A stretch of 64,000 nucleotides of DNA from Comamonas terrigena NBRC 13299 (GTDB lineage: Bacteria > Pseudomonadota > Gammaproteobacteria > Burkholderiales > Burkholderiaceae_C), in the NCBI RefSeq assembly GCF_006740045.1, contig NZ_AP019749.1, forward strand, positions 62,001 to 126,000. The letters are read 5' to 3'. Shown one piece after another: positions 1 to 9,145 of this stretch. The position numbers and the translations under genes are program-made. The notes under the pieces were generated by a model. That model saw nothing but the letters and a program-made list of their open reading frames with translations. It was not told where the DNA came from and ran no database searches. The first letter of the stretch is position 1; each line of letters begins with the position of its first letter.

Positions 1-2853
1 CAGCAGCGGCGTGCCCTGGCGGCGCAGCGACTCCACCGAGGAAATCACCAGCAGACCCGCCAGCGCGACCTGGCCCAGCAGGGCGATGAAGCCGATGGCC
101 GCGCTGATGGACAGCTCGATGCCGGTGAAGTGCAGTGCGGCAATGCCGCCCACCATGGTGAAGGGGGTGCACAGCAGGATCACAAAGGAGCTGCGAGCCT
201 GTCCCAGCGCGCCGAACAGCAGGGCGAACACGATCAGCAGCGACAGCGGCACCACCACCTGCAGGCGCTTGGCAGCACGCTGCTGGTTCTCCCACTCGCC
301 GCCCCAGACGGCCTGGTAGCCATCGGGCACCTGCACCTTGTCCTTGAAGGTGGCCAGCGTTTCCTTGACGACCGAGCCGATGTCGCGGCCTTCGACGTTG
401 AACTTCAGCGCCATGTAGCGCAGGTTGTTCTCGCGGAAGATGGAGGCATTGCCGATCTTCACCGACACCGTGCCCACGGCATGCAGCGGCACGGAGCCTC
501 CGGAGGCCGTGGGGATGGCGATGTCGCGGATGCTGGACTCATCCATGCGGTTCGCATAGGGCAGGCGCACGCGCACCGGGATGCCGCGTTCGCCTTCCCA
601 CAGCGTGGTGGCAATGTCGCCGGCCAGGGCCAGCTCCAGCGTCTTCTGCGCGGTGTCCATGGGGATGCCCTGGCGTGCCAGGGCTTCGCGGTTGAACTCC
701 ACGTGCAGCTGCGGTGCGGGGGCATCGCGGTACAGGTCCAGGTCGACCACGCCCTCGATGTGGCGCACCTCTTCCATGGTCTTTTGCAGGATGGCGCGCA
801 GCTGCGGAATCTCGGGACCGAAGACCTTCAGCACGACCTGTCCGCGGGCGCCGGAGGTGGATTCCTCCACGCTGTCACGGATGGGCTGCGAGAAGTTGAA
901 TGCCACCCCGGGAATGGTGCCCAGCTGCGCGCGCATTTCCTCGATCAGTGCAGACTTGTCCAGCCCGGCACGCCATTCCTTCAGCGGCTTGAGGCGGACC
1001 AGCACCTTGGCCATGTTCAGGGTCTCGTTGTCGGTGCCCGACTCCGGACGGCCCTGTTCCGTGCTGACCGAAATCACCTCGGGGAACTGGCGGATGATCT
1101 GGCGCACATCGGCCAGCACTTCCTGGCCTTTTTCCAGCGAGATGGAGGCGGGCATCTGCACCAGTACATAGGCATCGCCTTCGTCCAGGGCAGGCAGGAA
1201 TTCGGTGCCCAGCTTGGTGGCGGACAGACCTGCAATCGCCAGGATGGCCAGGGCCACTGCCGCCACCGTGGTGCGGCGGCGTGGGTTGTGCAGCGTCGCG
1301 GCAATCCAGCGGTGGAAGCCATGGTCCATGCGCTCGAACACCGCCGGCTCGGGCGCCATCACATGCTTGGGCTTGAGGAACAGCGCGCACAGGGCGGGCA
1401 CCAGTCCCATGGCGAACAGCAGGGCGCCCAGCAGCGCGAAGCTGTAGGTCATGGCCAGCGGACGGAAGATGCGGCCTTCGATGCTTTCCAGCGAGAACAC
1501 CGGGATCAGCGCGGCAATCACGATGGCCATGGCAAACAGCGTGGGCTTGGCCACGGCGATGGCGGAGTCGATGATGATGGCGCGCATCTCGCGCTGGGTG
1601 GTGGGCTTGCGCAGGCGGGCGTTGCGGATGATGTTCTCCGCCAGCACCACGGCACCGTCCACCATGATGCCGAAGTCGATGGCGCCCATGGAGATCAGGT
1701 TGGCCGGCATGCCCAGCCAGTGCAGGCCGATGAAGGCCACCAGCAGCGACAGCGGAATCACGGCCGCCACGATCAGCGAGCCGCGGATGCTGCGCAGCAC
1801 CAGCCACAGGATGGCGATGATCAGGCAGGCGCCGAACAGCAGGTTGTGCTGCACCGTGGCCAGGGTGTGGCCCACGAGGTCGGAGCGGTCGTAGGTGACC
1901 TCCATGTGCATGCCTTCGGGCAGCAGGCCACCATTGAGCTGCTCCACCTTTTCATGGATGCCTTCCAGCACCACCGAGGGGTTTTCGCCGCGCTTGAGCA
2001 GCACGATGCCTTGCACCACATCGTTCTCGTCGTCCATGCCCACCGAGCCCTGGCGGGGGGTGTGCGACTGGATGACCTGGGCCACATCGCCGATGGTGAC
2101 GGGCGCACCGCCGCGCAGCTGCACCACCACGTCCTTGATCTCCTGCGGAGACTTCAGCAGGCCGATGCCGCGGATGATGAACGACTGTTCGCCCCGGCGC
2201 AGCAGGCCGCCGCCCACGTTGCGGTTGGACTTCTCCAGGGCCTCGGTCACATCGCCCAGCGACAGACCCAGGCGGTACAGCTTGTCGGGGTTCACCTCGA
2301 CGTGGTATTCCTTGACGAAGCCGCCCACGCTCACCACGTCGGCCACACCCTGCACCTGCTTGAGCACGCGCACGATGTTCCATTCCTGCTCCGAGCGCAG
2401 CTGGTCCAGCGTATGGCGGTCGCTGCGCAGGCGGTAGTAGTAGATCTTGCCCAGCGGGGTGTAGTCGGGCGCCATCTCGGGCGTGACGCCCGGGGGCAGG
2501 TCGGCCTGGGGCAGGCGCTGCGCCACTTCGGCGCGGGCCTTGAAGCTGTTGGCGTCATCGTTGAACACCAGGTTCACCATGGACAGGCCGAAGTAGCTTT
2601 CCGAGCGCAGGGAGATCAGCCCGGGGGTGCCGTTGAGCTCACGCTCCAGCGGCTGGGTGATCTGGCGCTCCACCTCTTCCGGAGCCAGGCCAGGGGCCTG
2701 CGCAATGATGCCCACCTGCACATTGGTCACATCGGGGTAGGCCTCGATGGCGGTCTGCAGGTAGGCGTAGATGCCGTAGATGGCAATCGCGAGGGTGGCG
2801 CACAGGGCCACCAGCCGTCGGTGGACGACGAAGTCAATAAACGCACGCAGCAT
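1..2853 (-). CDS. heavy-metal efflux RND transporter, CzcA/CusA family (partial)
   Basis: Inner-membrane proton-driven pump subunit of a tripartite metal exporter. The reading frame begins at an ATG at 2853 and runs without a stop off the left edge, so 951 residues are visible of a family of about 1,030-1,060. It opens with a transmembrane helix followed by the family's IEAYPDVTNVQV segment. Around residue 391 it has DFGIMVDGAVVLAEN, the DFG-x3-DGA pattern of the divalent-cation (Co/Zn/Cd, CzcA-type) branch rather than the Cu/Ag CusA branch. The adaptor gene lies just upstream with an 18-nt gap, so the two are co-transcribed. No outer-membrane factor gene is present on the adaptor side; it may lie beyond the edge. 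Metal specificity is inferred from the motif only. Confidence 0.92.
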   Translation of the reverse strand, partial: MLRAFIDFVVHRRLVALCATLAIAIYGIYAYLQTAIEAYPDVTNVQVGIIAQAPGLAPEEVERQITQPLERELNGTPGLISLRSESYFGLSMVNLVFNDDANSFKARAEVAQRLPQADLPPGVTPEMAPDYTPLGKIYYYRLRSDRHTLDQLRSEQEWNIVRVLKQVQGVADVVSVGGFVKEYHVEVNPDKLYRLGLSLGDVTEALEKSNRNVGGGLLRRGEQSFIIRGIGLLKSPQEIKDVVVQLRGGAPVTIGDVAQVIQSHTPRQGSVGMDDENDVVQGIVLLKRGENPSVVLEGIHEKVEQLNGGLLPEGMHMEVTYDRSDLVGHTLATVQHNLLFGACLIIAILWLVLRSIRGSLIVAAVIPLSLLVAFIGLHWLGMPANLISMGAIDFGIMVDGAVVLAENIIRNARLRKPTTQREMRAIIIDSAIAVAKPTLFAMAIVIAALIPVFSLESIEGRIFRPLAMTYSFALLGALLFAMGLVPALCALFLKPKHVMAPEPAVFERMDHGFHRWIAATLHNPRRRTTVAAVALAILAIAGLSATKLGTEFLPALDEGDAYVLVQMPASISLEKGQEVLADVRQIIRQFPEVISVSTEQGRPESGTDNETLNMAKVLVRLKPLKEWRAGLDKSALIEEMRAQLGTIPGVAFNFSQPIRDSVEESTSGARGQVVLKVFGPEIPQLRAILQKTMEEVRHIEGVVDLDLYRDAPAPQLHVEFNREALARQGIPMDTAQKTLELALAGDIATTLWEGERGIPVRVRLPYANRMDESSIRDIAIPTASGGSVPLHAVGTVSVKIGNASIFRENNLRYMALKFNVEGRDIGSVVKETLATFKDKVQVPDGYQAVWGGEWENQQRAAKRLQVVVPLSLLIVFALLFGALGQARSSFVILLCTPFTMVGGIAALHFTGIELSISAAIGFIALLGQVALAGLLVISSVESLRRQGTPLL

Positions 2854-2871
2854 GCTGTAGTCCTGAATCCT

Positions 2872-3993
2872 TTACAGCATCTGGCTGGCAGCGCCATCCA
2901 GCAGCAGGGCGCCACGCACGACGATGCGCTCGCCGGGCTTGAGCCCGGAGATCACGGGCACCCAGCCGCGCACGGGCTGGCCCAGCTGGATGTCCCGCGC
3001 CGCGAACGCGTGTTCGCCGGTCTGCACAAACACCACGGTGCGGTTTTCGCCCTTGATCAGCACGGCGGCCAGCGGCACCATCATCTGGTCCCCGCGTTCC
3101 ATGGCAATGCCGACGCGGGCCTGCATGCCGGCACGCAGGCCGGCCGGCACGGTCTTGTCCGCAAAGGCCAGCTGGACTGCTGCGCGGCGGGATTCGGCGT
3201 TCACCACGGCGCCGACCTGCAGCACCTTGGCGGGCACGGCGGCGGCCTGGGTCTGCAGCTCGACCTGGGCGGCACTGCCGGCTTTCAGACCGGCCAGTTC
3301 GGCCTCGAACACGTCTGCCACAATGCCCAGCGACTGGGGATTGCCGATGGCGAACAGCACGGCGCCGGCCTCGGCCAGTGCGCCCATGGTCGCCTGGTGC
3401 TGTGCCACGACGCCGGCATGCGGCGCGCGCAACACGATGCGGTCACCACCATCCTGGCCCAGCAGGGCGGCCGTGCCTCTGGCACGTTCCAGCTCCTGGG
3501 CGGCTTCCTTGCTGCGGGCCTGGGCGGAGCGCAGCTCCATGTCGGTTCCCACGCCGCGCTCCACCAGGTTCTGCTGGCGCTGGAGTTCGGTTCTGGCGGT
3601 CTCGGAGGCCAGCTGCGCGGCCCGGACTTCGTGGCGCATCCGCAGGGCATCGGCGCTCACCAGGGTGGCCAGCGGGGCGCCGGCCTTGACGGTCTGGCCG
3701 GGCTGCACATGGATGGCGGTCACCCGTGCCTGCACCGGGGCCACGACGCTGTCGAGCTGGCCCGGCAGGTATTCCAGGTGGGCGGGGGCCCAGAACAGCT
3801 GACCTGCCTGTGGCGCCTGCACCGTGGCGACCTGGACGGCGCGCAAGGCGGCCGGGGCCACCTGCACGGCGGGTGGGGTTTCGCTCCACGCCGGGAAGGC
3901 ACACAGCGCGCCGGCCAGCAAGGCCGCTGTGCGGTGGCGCTGCAGCCGGGCTGTCAGCGTGGAAAGGGGAAGGGACGGAATCAGATCGCGCAT
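2872..3993 (-). CDS. RND efflux periplasmic adaptor (membrane fusion protein)
   Basis: Periplasmic adaptor linking the RND pump to an outer-membrane channel; 373 residues. An N-terminal hydrophobic segment (LLAGALCAFPAW) looks like a signal peptide. Next come a barrel-sandwich half-motif (HVQPGQTVKAGAPLATL), a long Ala/Glu/Arg-rich coiled-coil hairpin (about residues 115-185), the second lipoyl half (RAPHAGVVAQ), and beta-barrel and membrane-proximal domains ending LKPGERIVVRG. I chose the ATG at 3993 because it gives a compact signal peptide; the frame is open to an ATG at 4050. It is the first gene of a two-gene operon with the pump. No His-rich metal-binding tail is visible, so the substrate is not indicated by this protein alone. 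Confidence 0.88.
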   Translation of the reverse strand: MRDLIPSLPLSTLTARLQRHRTAALLAGALCAFPAWSETPPAVQVAPAALRAVQVATVQAPQAGQLFWAPAHLEYLPGQLDSVVAPVQARVTAIHVQPGQTVKAGAPLATLVSADALRMRHEVRAAQLASETARTELQRQQNLVERGVGTDMELRSAQARSKEAAQELERARGTAALLGQDGGDRIVLRAPHAGVVAQHQATMGALAEAGAVLFAIGNPQSLGIVADVFEAELAGLKAGSAAQVELQTQAAAVPAKVLQVGAVVNAESRRAAVQLAFADKTVPAGLRAGMQARVGIAMERGDQMMVPLAAVLIKGENRTVVFVQTGEHAFAARDIQLGQPVRGWVPVISGLKPGERIVVRGALLLDGAASQML

Positions 3994-4137
3994 GCACAGT
4001 CTTTCGCAAAACGGTGCAGGTCGAGGGGCGTCCCGCACCCAGGTAGGCACAGGTCGTGGATGCTAGGAGCGGGCCGGCGCGTGCGGCATGAACTTCACAT
4101 GACGGTTTGGTAATGTGCGGGGGCCGTGCGGGGCGGG

Positions 4138-4162
4138 CACAAAAAAGCCCGGCATGCCGGGC
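4138..4162 (-). terminator. intrinsic terminator of the CoA-transferase gene
   Basis: A GCCCGGC/GCCGGGC hairpin (4147-4162) is followed on the minus strand by a run of six T. It lies about 60 nt past the stop of the CoA-transferase gene. Confidence 0.8.
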
Positions 4163-4221
4163 GGGGTGGTCCTGCCGCCTGCAGTGCGGCTGCAGGCGGT
4201 GGCGCTGGGGAGCCGAGGGGC

Positions 4222-5736
4222 TCAGGCGCGCATGTCACCGGTGTCGACAAAGCGCTGGTGCCAGCTCAGGGCCTCGGTCAGCAGGTGGGGCGTGTGCTGT
4301 GCACCTTGCTGGCGGGCCCGGTCGAAGTAGTCGTGCAGCATGGGGCGGTAGTCGGGGTGGGCGCACTGGTCGATGATGACCTTGGCGCGCTGCTTGGGCG
4401 ACAGGCCGCGCAGGTCGGCCAGACCCTGTTCGGTGACGATGATCTGGGTGTCGTGTTCGGTGTGGTCGACGTGCGAGCACATGGGCACGATGCAGCTGAT
4501 CTTGCCGTCCTTGGCCACGGACGGCGTGACAAAGAACGACAGATAACCGTTGCGCGCAAAGTCGCCGGAACCGCCGATGCCGTTCATCATGCCCGTGCCC
4601 ATCACGTGGGTGGAGTTGATGTTGCCGTAGATGTCGGCCTCGATCATCGAGTTCATGGCAATGATGCCCAGGCGGCGCACCAGCTCGGGGTGGTTCGAGA
4701 TCTCCTGCGGGCGCAGGATGATGCGCTCGCGGTAGAAGTCGATGTTGTCCTCGAAGTCCTTGCAGGCGGCGGCGCCCAGCGAGATGGAGGTGGCCGAGGC
4801 CTTGCTCATCTTGCCGGCGCGCAGCAGGTCCAGCATGCCGTCCTGCAGCACTTCGGTGAAGCCCAGCAGGTTCTCGAACGGGCCGTGCAGCAGGCCGGCC
4901 AGCACGGCATTGGCCACATTGCCCACGCCGGACTGGATGGGCAGCATTTCCTTGGGCAGGCGGCCCATCTTCATCTCGTGCGAGAGGAAATCGATGATGT
5001 AGCTGGCGATCTTGTTGGAGTTCTCGTCCGGCACGGCAAACACGTTGTCGCGGTCGCCCTTGTGGGTCTCCACCACGGCAATCACCTTGCTCGGATCCAC
5101 CCGCAGATAAGGCTGGCCGATGCGGTCGTCCGCATGCGTCATGTTGATCGGCACGCGGCGCGGCGGAATGGCCGTGCCGTAGTAGATGTCGTGCATGCCT
5201 TCCATCTTGGCGGGCGGCTTGGTGTTGACCTCCAGGATCACCTTGTCGGCGATCTCCAGCCAGGTCTTGTTGTTGCCCACGGCGGTGGATGGGATCAGCA
5301 GGCCGTCGGGGGTGACGCCCAGCACTTCCACCACGGCGACGTGCATATGGCCCAGAAAGCCGAACCATGCGTGCTGCGCCACATGGGACAGGTGCATGTC
5401 GATGAAGTCGATGTCACCGGCATTGATGGCCTTGCGGGCCGTCGGGTCGGTATTGAAGGGCAGGCGCTGGCCCAGGGCCTCGGCTTCGGCCATCACGCCG
5501 TCGCATTCCGCTGCGGTGGAGGCGCCGGTCCACACATTGATCTTGTAAGGATTGCCGGCGGCATGTTCGGCCTTGGCACGGGCGGCAATCGCCTGCGGCA
5601 GGGCCTTGGGGTAGCCTGCACCGGTGAAGCCGCTCATGCCGACGTTCACGCCGTGGGGGATCAGGGCCGCTGCGGCCTCTGCCGACATGAAGCGCGTTTG
5701 GAATTCTGGGTAGCGGACGCGGTCTGTCAGGGTCAT
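4222..5736 (-). CDS. acetyl-CoA hydrolase/transferase family protein, probable succinyl-CoA:acetate CoA-transferase
   Basis: Class I CoA-transferase moving CoA between acyl-CoA and a free acid, probably succinyl-CoA and acetate; cytoplasmic. At 504 residues it matches AarC/SCACT enzymes (about 505). The catalytic glutamate is recognisable in FTEVLQDG near residue 295, after the oxyanion/CoA loop QSGVGNVANAV. GSGDFARNGY lies further on, a segment shared by this family. I chose the ATG at 5736 because GGAG sits 8 nt upstream; 13 more residues are open in frame. It is monocistronic with its own terminator. A propionyl- or butyryl-CoA:acetate role cannot be excluded from sequence, and simple hydrolysis is less likely. 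With the acetoacetyl-CoA synthetase at 9.1 kb it suggests short-chain acid use. Confidence 0.88.
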   Translation of the reverse strand: MTLTDRVRYPEFQTRFMSAEAAAALIPHGVNVGMSGFTGAGYPKALPQAIAARAKAEHAAGNPYKINVWTGASTAAECDGVMAEAEALGQRLPFNTDPTARKAINAGDIDFIDMHLSHVAQHAWFGFLGHMHVAVVEVLGVTPDGLLIPSTAVGNNKTWLEIADKVILEVNTKPPAKMEGMHDIYYGTAIPPRRVPINMTHADDRIGQPYLRVDPSKVIAVVETHKGDRDNVFAVPDENSNKIASYIIDFLSHEMKMGRLPKEMLPIQSGVGNVANAVLAGLLHGPFENLLGFTEVLQDGMLDLLRAGKMSKASATSISLGAAACKDFEDNIDFYRERIILRPQEISNHPELVRRLGIIAMNSMIEADIYGNINSTHVMGTGMMNGIGGSGDFARNGYLSFFVTPSVAKDGKISCIVPMCSHVDHTEHDTQIIVTEQGLADLRGLSPKQRAKVIIDQCAHPDYRPMLHDYFDRARQQGAQHTPHLLTEALSWHQRFVDTGDMRA

Positions 5737-5981
5737 CGGGGTTTCTCCAACTTTGCAAAAACAAGCCGCCTTCATGGGCGGCTCTTATAGATCTCCGTGA
5801 GAAATGGTATCAGCGTTATCCCTTGTTTAAGGGTTTGCACTAAATAACCTGCCGGTCAAGGTAGGTCCTTTAACGGAAAGGTGTTTGTGGGAAGTGATTG
5901 CTTGCATCGAAGTGCAATTTGATGCTGCACTGCAATAAATCGGTGGCGCATCGGCGGGCTCGGGGCCGCCCGGGGTGGGCA
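5737..5981 (-). promoter_or_regulatory. promoter region of the CoA-transferase gene with TTGCA/TGCAA half-sites
   Basis: This gene-free stretch is much more AT-rich than its neighbours. It holds an inverted repeat TTGCA (5902-5906), six-base spacer, TGCAA (5913-5917), a further TTGCA at 5835-5839 and a TGCAA at 5931-5935. Regulators of short-chain acyl-CoA metabolism (PccR/RamB type) are known to use TTTGCAAA-like sites, so this may be an operator; that is inference. No ORF with a convincing ribosome site was seen. Confidence 0.4.
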
Positions 5982-5984
5982 TGA

Positions 5985-6014
5985 AAAAAGCCCCGCAGGC
6001 TCCGCCTGCGGGGC
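5985..6014 (-). terminator. intrinsic terminator of the uracil permease gene
   Basis: Ten-base GC-rich stem (GCCCCGCAGG, 5990-5999, with its complement 6005-6014) followed on the minus strand by six T. It is 45 nt past the permease stop codon. Confidence 0.85.
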
Positions 6015-6058
6015 TTGGGGGCGTTTGAGGGGTGGTGCCGCGCGACTGCGCCGCGCGG

Positions 6059-7351
6059 TCAGTTGCTGCGTTTGGTGTTCAGCAGCGCGTACAGGATGAT
6101 GGCGCCGAAGGTGGCGGTACCGATGCCGCCCAGGGCGAATTCGCCGAACTTCAGCGTGAATTCACCGGTGCCCAGGATCAGGGTGATGGCGGCCACGATC
6201 AGGTTCTTGGTGTCCGAGAAGTCCACCTTGTTGTCCACCCAGATCTTGGCGCCGGCCACGGCAATCAGGCCGAACACGACGATGGACACGCCGCCCATCA
6301 CCGGCAGCGGAATGGCCTGGATCAGCGCGCCGAACTTGGGGCTGAAGCCCAGCAGCACGGCCAGCAGGGCCGCGACGAAGAACACCGCCGTGGAGTAGAT
6401 GCGGGTGGCCGCCATCACGCCGATGTTTTCGGCATAGGTGGTCACGCCCGTGCCGCCGGCGGCGCCGGAGACCATGGTGGCCACGCCGTCGCCGATGAAG
6501 GCCCGGCCCATGTACTGGTCCAGGTTCTTGCCGGTCATGGCCGTGACGGCCTTGATGTGGCCCAGGTTCTCGGCCACCAGGATGATGACCACGGGCACGA
6601 TCAGCAGCATGGCATTGGCATTGAATACCGGGGCGTGGAAGGTAGGCAGGCCGAACCAGGCGGCATTGACCACGCCGCTCAGGTCGATGGGCTTGCCCCA
6701 GCCCAGCACATTGGTGAACACCCCGTACAGGATGCTGGCCACAATCAGGCCGATCAGGATCAGCAGGCGTTGCAGCATGCCCTTGGTGAACACGGCCACC
6801 AGGGCCACGGACACAAAGGTCAGCGCCTGCATCCAGGCCTCGAAGTTGTTGGCGGCCATGTTCTTGACGGGGATGGCCGCCAGATTCAGGCCGATGATGG
6901 CCACCACCGCACCGGTCACCACCGGGGGCATGAAGCGCTCGATCCAGCTTGTGCCGATGGCCTGCACCAGCAGGCCCACCAGAGTGTAGACCGCGCCGCA
7001 GGCAATGATGCCGCCCAGGGCGACGCCGATATTGGCATTGGCACCCTTGCCGGCGTAGGCCGTGGCGGCGATCACCACGCCGATGAACGCAAAGGACGAG
7101 CCCAGGTAGCTGGGCACTTTGCCGCCAGTGATCAGGAAGAAGATCAGGGTGCCGATACCGCTCATCAGCACGGCGAGGTTGGGATCAAAGCCCATCAGGA
7201 TGGGGGCCAGCACGGTGGAGCCGAACATGGCGATCACGTGCTGGATGCCCATCAGTCCGGTCTGGGCCCAGGGCAGGCGCTCATCAGGCCCGATGACGCC
7301 GCCGCCCTGCAGGACGGCGGGGGACTTTTCAGTCCAGGAAAACATTCCCAT
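6059..7351 (-). CDS. uraA: uracil/xanthine permease, NCS2 family
   Basis: Inner-membrane proton symporter for uracil, nucleobase:cation symporter-2 family. At 430 residues it is the same size as E. coli UraA (429). It has about 14 hydrophobic segments, the AENLGHIKAVTAMTG helix carrying the substrate-binding glutamate, and the NCS2 signature region GGTGVTTYAENIGVM. I chose the ATG at 7351 because GGAG stands 9 nt upstream; the frame is open much further but that part is not permease-like. Monocistronic, with its own promoter region and terminator. Xanthine or uric-acid specificity is less likely given the similarity to UraA, but cannot be fully excluded by reading alone. Confidence 0.92.
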   Translation of the reverse strand: MGMFSWTEKSPAVLQGGGVIGPDERLPWAQTGLMGIQHVIAMFGSTVLAPILMGFDPNLAVLMSGIGTLIFFLITGGKVPSYLGSSFAFIGVVIAATAYAGKGANANIGVALGGIIACGAVYTLVGLLVQAIGTSWIERFMPPVVTGAVVAIIGLNLAAIPVKNMAANNFEAWMQALTFVSVALVAVFTKGMLQRLLILIGLIVASILYGVFTNVLGWGKPIDLSGVVNAAWFGLPTFHAPVFNANAMLLIVPVVIILVAENLGHIKAVTAMTGKNLDQYMGRAFIGDGVATMVSGAAGGTGVTTYAENIGVMAATRIYSTAVFFVAALLAVLLGFSPKFGALIQAIPLPVMGGVSIVVFGLIAVAGAKIWVDNKVDFSDTKNLIVAAITLILGTGEFTLKFGEFALGGIGTATFGAIILYALLNTKRSN

Positions 7352-7523
7352 GGTGGTGTACTCCGTAAAAAACTGGCGCGATGTTAGAGGCAATCGCCGT
7401 GCCACGGATGACGGATTGCTGGCGCATGACCGAGCCCCATGGGCTTGGCCGGCCGCCACAGCAGGGCAGTGCCATCCGTGCTGGACCGCACTGCTGCAAT
7501 AGTGATAGCTGCACAGGCTCCAG
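7352..7523. other. gap upstream of the uracil permease
   Basis: Leader and promoter region of the permease gene. No palindrome, recognisable uracil attenuator or supported ORF was seen here. Together with the terminator to its right and the tail to 7664 it makes a gene-free gap of just over 300 bases. Confidence 0.5.
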
Positions 7524-7524
7524 C

Positions 7525-7559
7525 AAAAAGGCTTCACCGATCCGGAAATCGGTGAAGCC
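7525..7559 (-). terminator. intrinsic terminator of the UbiM-like gene
   Basis: Perfect 12-bp stem GGCTTCACCGAT (7530-7541) with its complement (7548-7559), six-base loop, and five T on the minus strand. It lies about 105 nt past the stop of the hydroxylase gene. Confidence 0.85.
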
Positions 7560-7664
7560 TTGGGGGGAGGGCTGGAAGCTGCCCCGCCATTTTCAGGGGG
7601 GGGCTGTCGCATGCGGGCCACGGTTGCGCTGTGGCCGGCGGACGCGGTATTTCGGGTGGTGGCT

Positions 7665-8945
7665 CTAGTGGCGGCCTGCCCAGGGCGGCTGCGGCAGGGT
7701 GGCGCGGATCAGCTGCCAGGGGCTGCGGCCGGTGAGCTGGGCCGCGATGGCGGCCTTGAGCGGCGGCAGATGGCGGGCGCCGGTCAGCACCACCTGGCGC
7801 AGCACGCGTGGCAGGGGACGGGCGTCGGTATAGAGCTTCACGATGCTGTTGGTGCCCGCAAAGATCGGGAAGGCATGGCGGTGCTGGCCCTGGGCATAGG
7901 CGTCCAGCACGGCGGCATCCCCCCAGTCCTGGCCGGCCTGGCGTGCAGCCGCCACGGCGGCGGTCAGGCGTTCCACGCCAGCCAGCCCCAGGTTGAAGCC
8001 ATGGGCCGTCACCGGGTGCATGCCCACGGCGGCATCGCCCAGCAGCGCCCAGCGTGCGCCGCTGAAGCGGTGGGCATAGGTGGCCACCAGCGGGTAGCTG
8101 TGGCGTTCGCCCACCAGCTCCATCGGGCCCAGGCGGTCCTGGAAGTCGTGCTGCACATGGGCGGCGAAGTCTTCGGGCGAGAGCTGCAGCAGGCGCTGGG
8201 CATCGGCCGAATCGGTGGTGATCACGGCGGAGCACAGCAGCTCGCCGGTGTCGGGATCGGGCTGCAGCGGCAGGATGGCCAGCGTGCGCTCGTAGCCAAA
8301 GCATTCGTGGGCGATGTCCTCGTGCGGCAGCGTGTGGCGCATGCGGCAGACGATGACGCTGCGGCCGAAGTCCGTCATCTGCGCGCCGACGCCCAGCAGG
8401 CGGCGCATGCCGGAGAATCGGCTGTCGGCGGCCACCACCAGCGGGGCGGTCAGGGCCGGGGCCTCGCAGCGCACGCCCTGGTCGGTGCGGGTGTAGCGCA
8501 CTTCGGCATGGCAGGGGTGCACGGACACTGCGGTCACCTGCGCCTCGGTGATGATTTCCACGCCCGGGGTGGTGCTGGCCACTTCCCAGGCCGTACGGCG
8601 CAGGGCGTGGTTGGGCACGATGCGGCCCAGCTGGTCCACCCCGCTGCCATCGGCGCTGATGGCCAGCATGGGGCGCTGACCGACCGGGCCGTCGTGGATC
8701 TGGGCTTCGCGGATCTGGCCTTGCTCATGCGGCTGCAGCAGCTCCCAGCTGCCCAGGCGCTGCAGGGTCTGCACGCTGGGGTGGGTCAGGGCAATTTCGC
8801 GCCCGTCGGGCTTGGGCTGCTGCAGGGCCAGGGCCGGCTGCTGCTCCAGCACCGTCACCTGGAGCCCGGCCTGGGCCAGAGAGATGGCAAGCGAGAGCCC
8901 GGCGGGCCCCGCGCCGACGATGAGGGCATCGGTATGCATGGACAT
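7665..8945 (-). CDS. ubiM: UbiH/UbiF/UbiM-type FAD-dependent hydroxylase, probable 5-demethoxyubiquinol 5-hydroxylase UbiM
   Basis: Class A flavin monooxygenase predicted to hydroxylate the ubiquinone ring. The N-terminus has the Rossmann motif GAGPAGLSLA, then DGREIAL, and a C-terminal FAD-binding motif GDAAVGMHPVTAHGFNLGL. The His-Pro-Val-Thr-Ala-His form of that motif is what I associate with UbiM, but I could not align it. The protein has 426 residues from the ATG at 8945, which was chosen because the flavin motif follows directly; an ATG at 8939 is equally possible, and no strong ribosome site separates them. It is divergent from the acetoacetyl-CoA synthetase gene and has its own terminator. 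UbiH or UbiF remain alternatives. Confidence 0.8.
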   Translation of the reverse strand: MSMHTDALIVGAGPAGLSLAISLAQAGLQVTVLEQQPALALQQPKPDGREIALTHPSVQTLQRLGSWELLQPHEQGQIREAQIHDGPVGQRPMLAISADGSGVDQLGRIVPNHALRRTAWEVASTTPGVEIITEAQVTAVSVHPCHAEVRYTRTDQGVRCEAPALTAPLVVAADSRFSGMRRLLGVGAQMTDFGRSVIVCRMRHTLPHEDIAHECFGYERTLAILPLQPDPDTGELLCSAVITTDSADAQRLLQLSPEDFAAHVQHDFQDRLGPMELVGERHSYPLVATYAHRFSGARWALLGDAAVGMHPVTAHGFNLGLAGVERLTAAVAAARQAGQDWGDAAVLDAYAQGQHRHAFPIFAGTNSIVKLYTDARPLPRVLRQVVLTGARHLPPLKAAIAAQLTGRSPWQLIRATLPQPPWAGRH

Positions 8946-9145
8946 TGGCGTAAACAACTGAGAAATCAACACAGGCAGGCCGTCGCACGGACGAAGGCGC
9001 TGGGTGCAGGGATTGTGCGCGCAGACAGCGGGCACAGGCTTGCACTGCCTCAAGTATGACAAGAACACGCAATGCGGGCGGACCGACTTTGTCAATTGGT
9101 GCACCTAGCATGGCGACAATTGGGGGCTGCGCCTACGCTGGCGGG

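Noticed and set aside
130..4113. A 1,327-residue plus-strand ORF opposite the RND pump and adaptor
   Set aside because: It is antisense to two clear genes, has His/Gln/Gly-biased sequence typical of high-GC shadow frames, and shows no domain.
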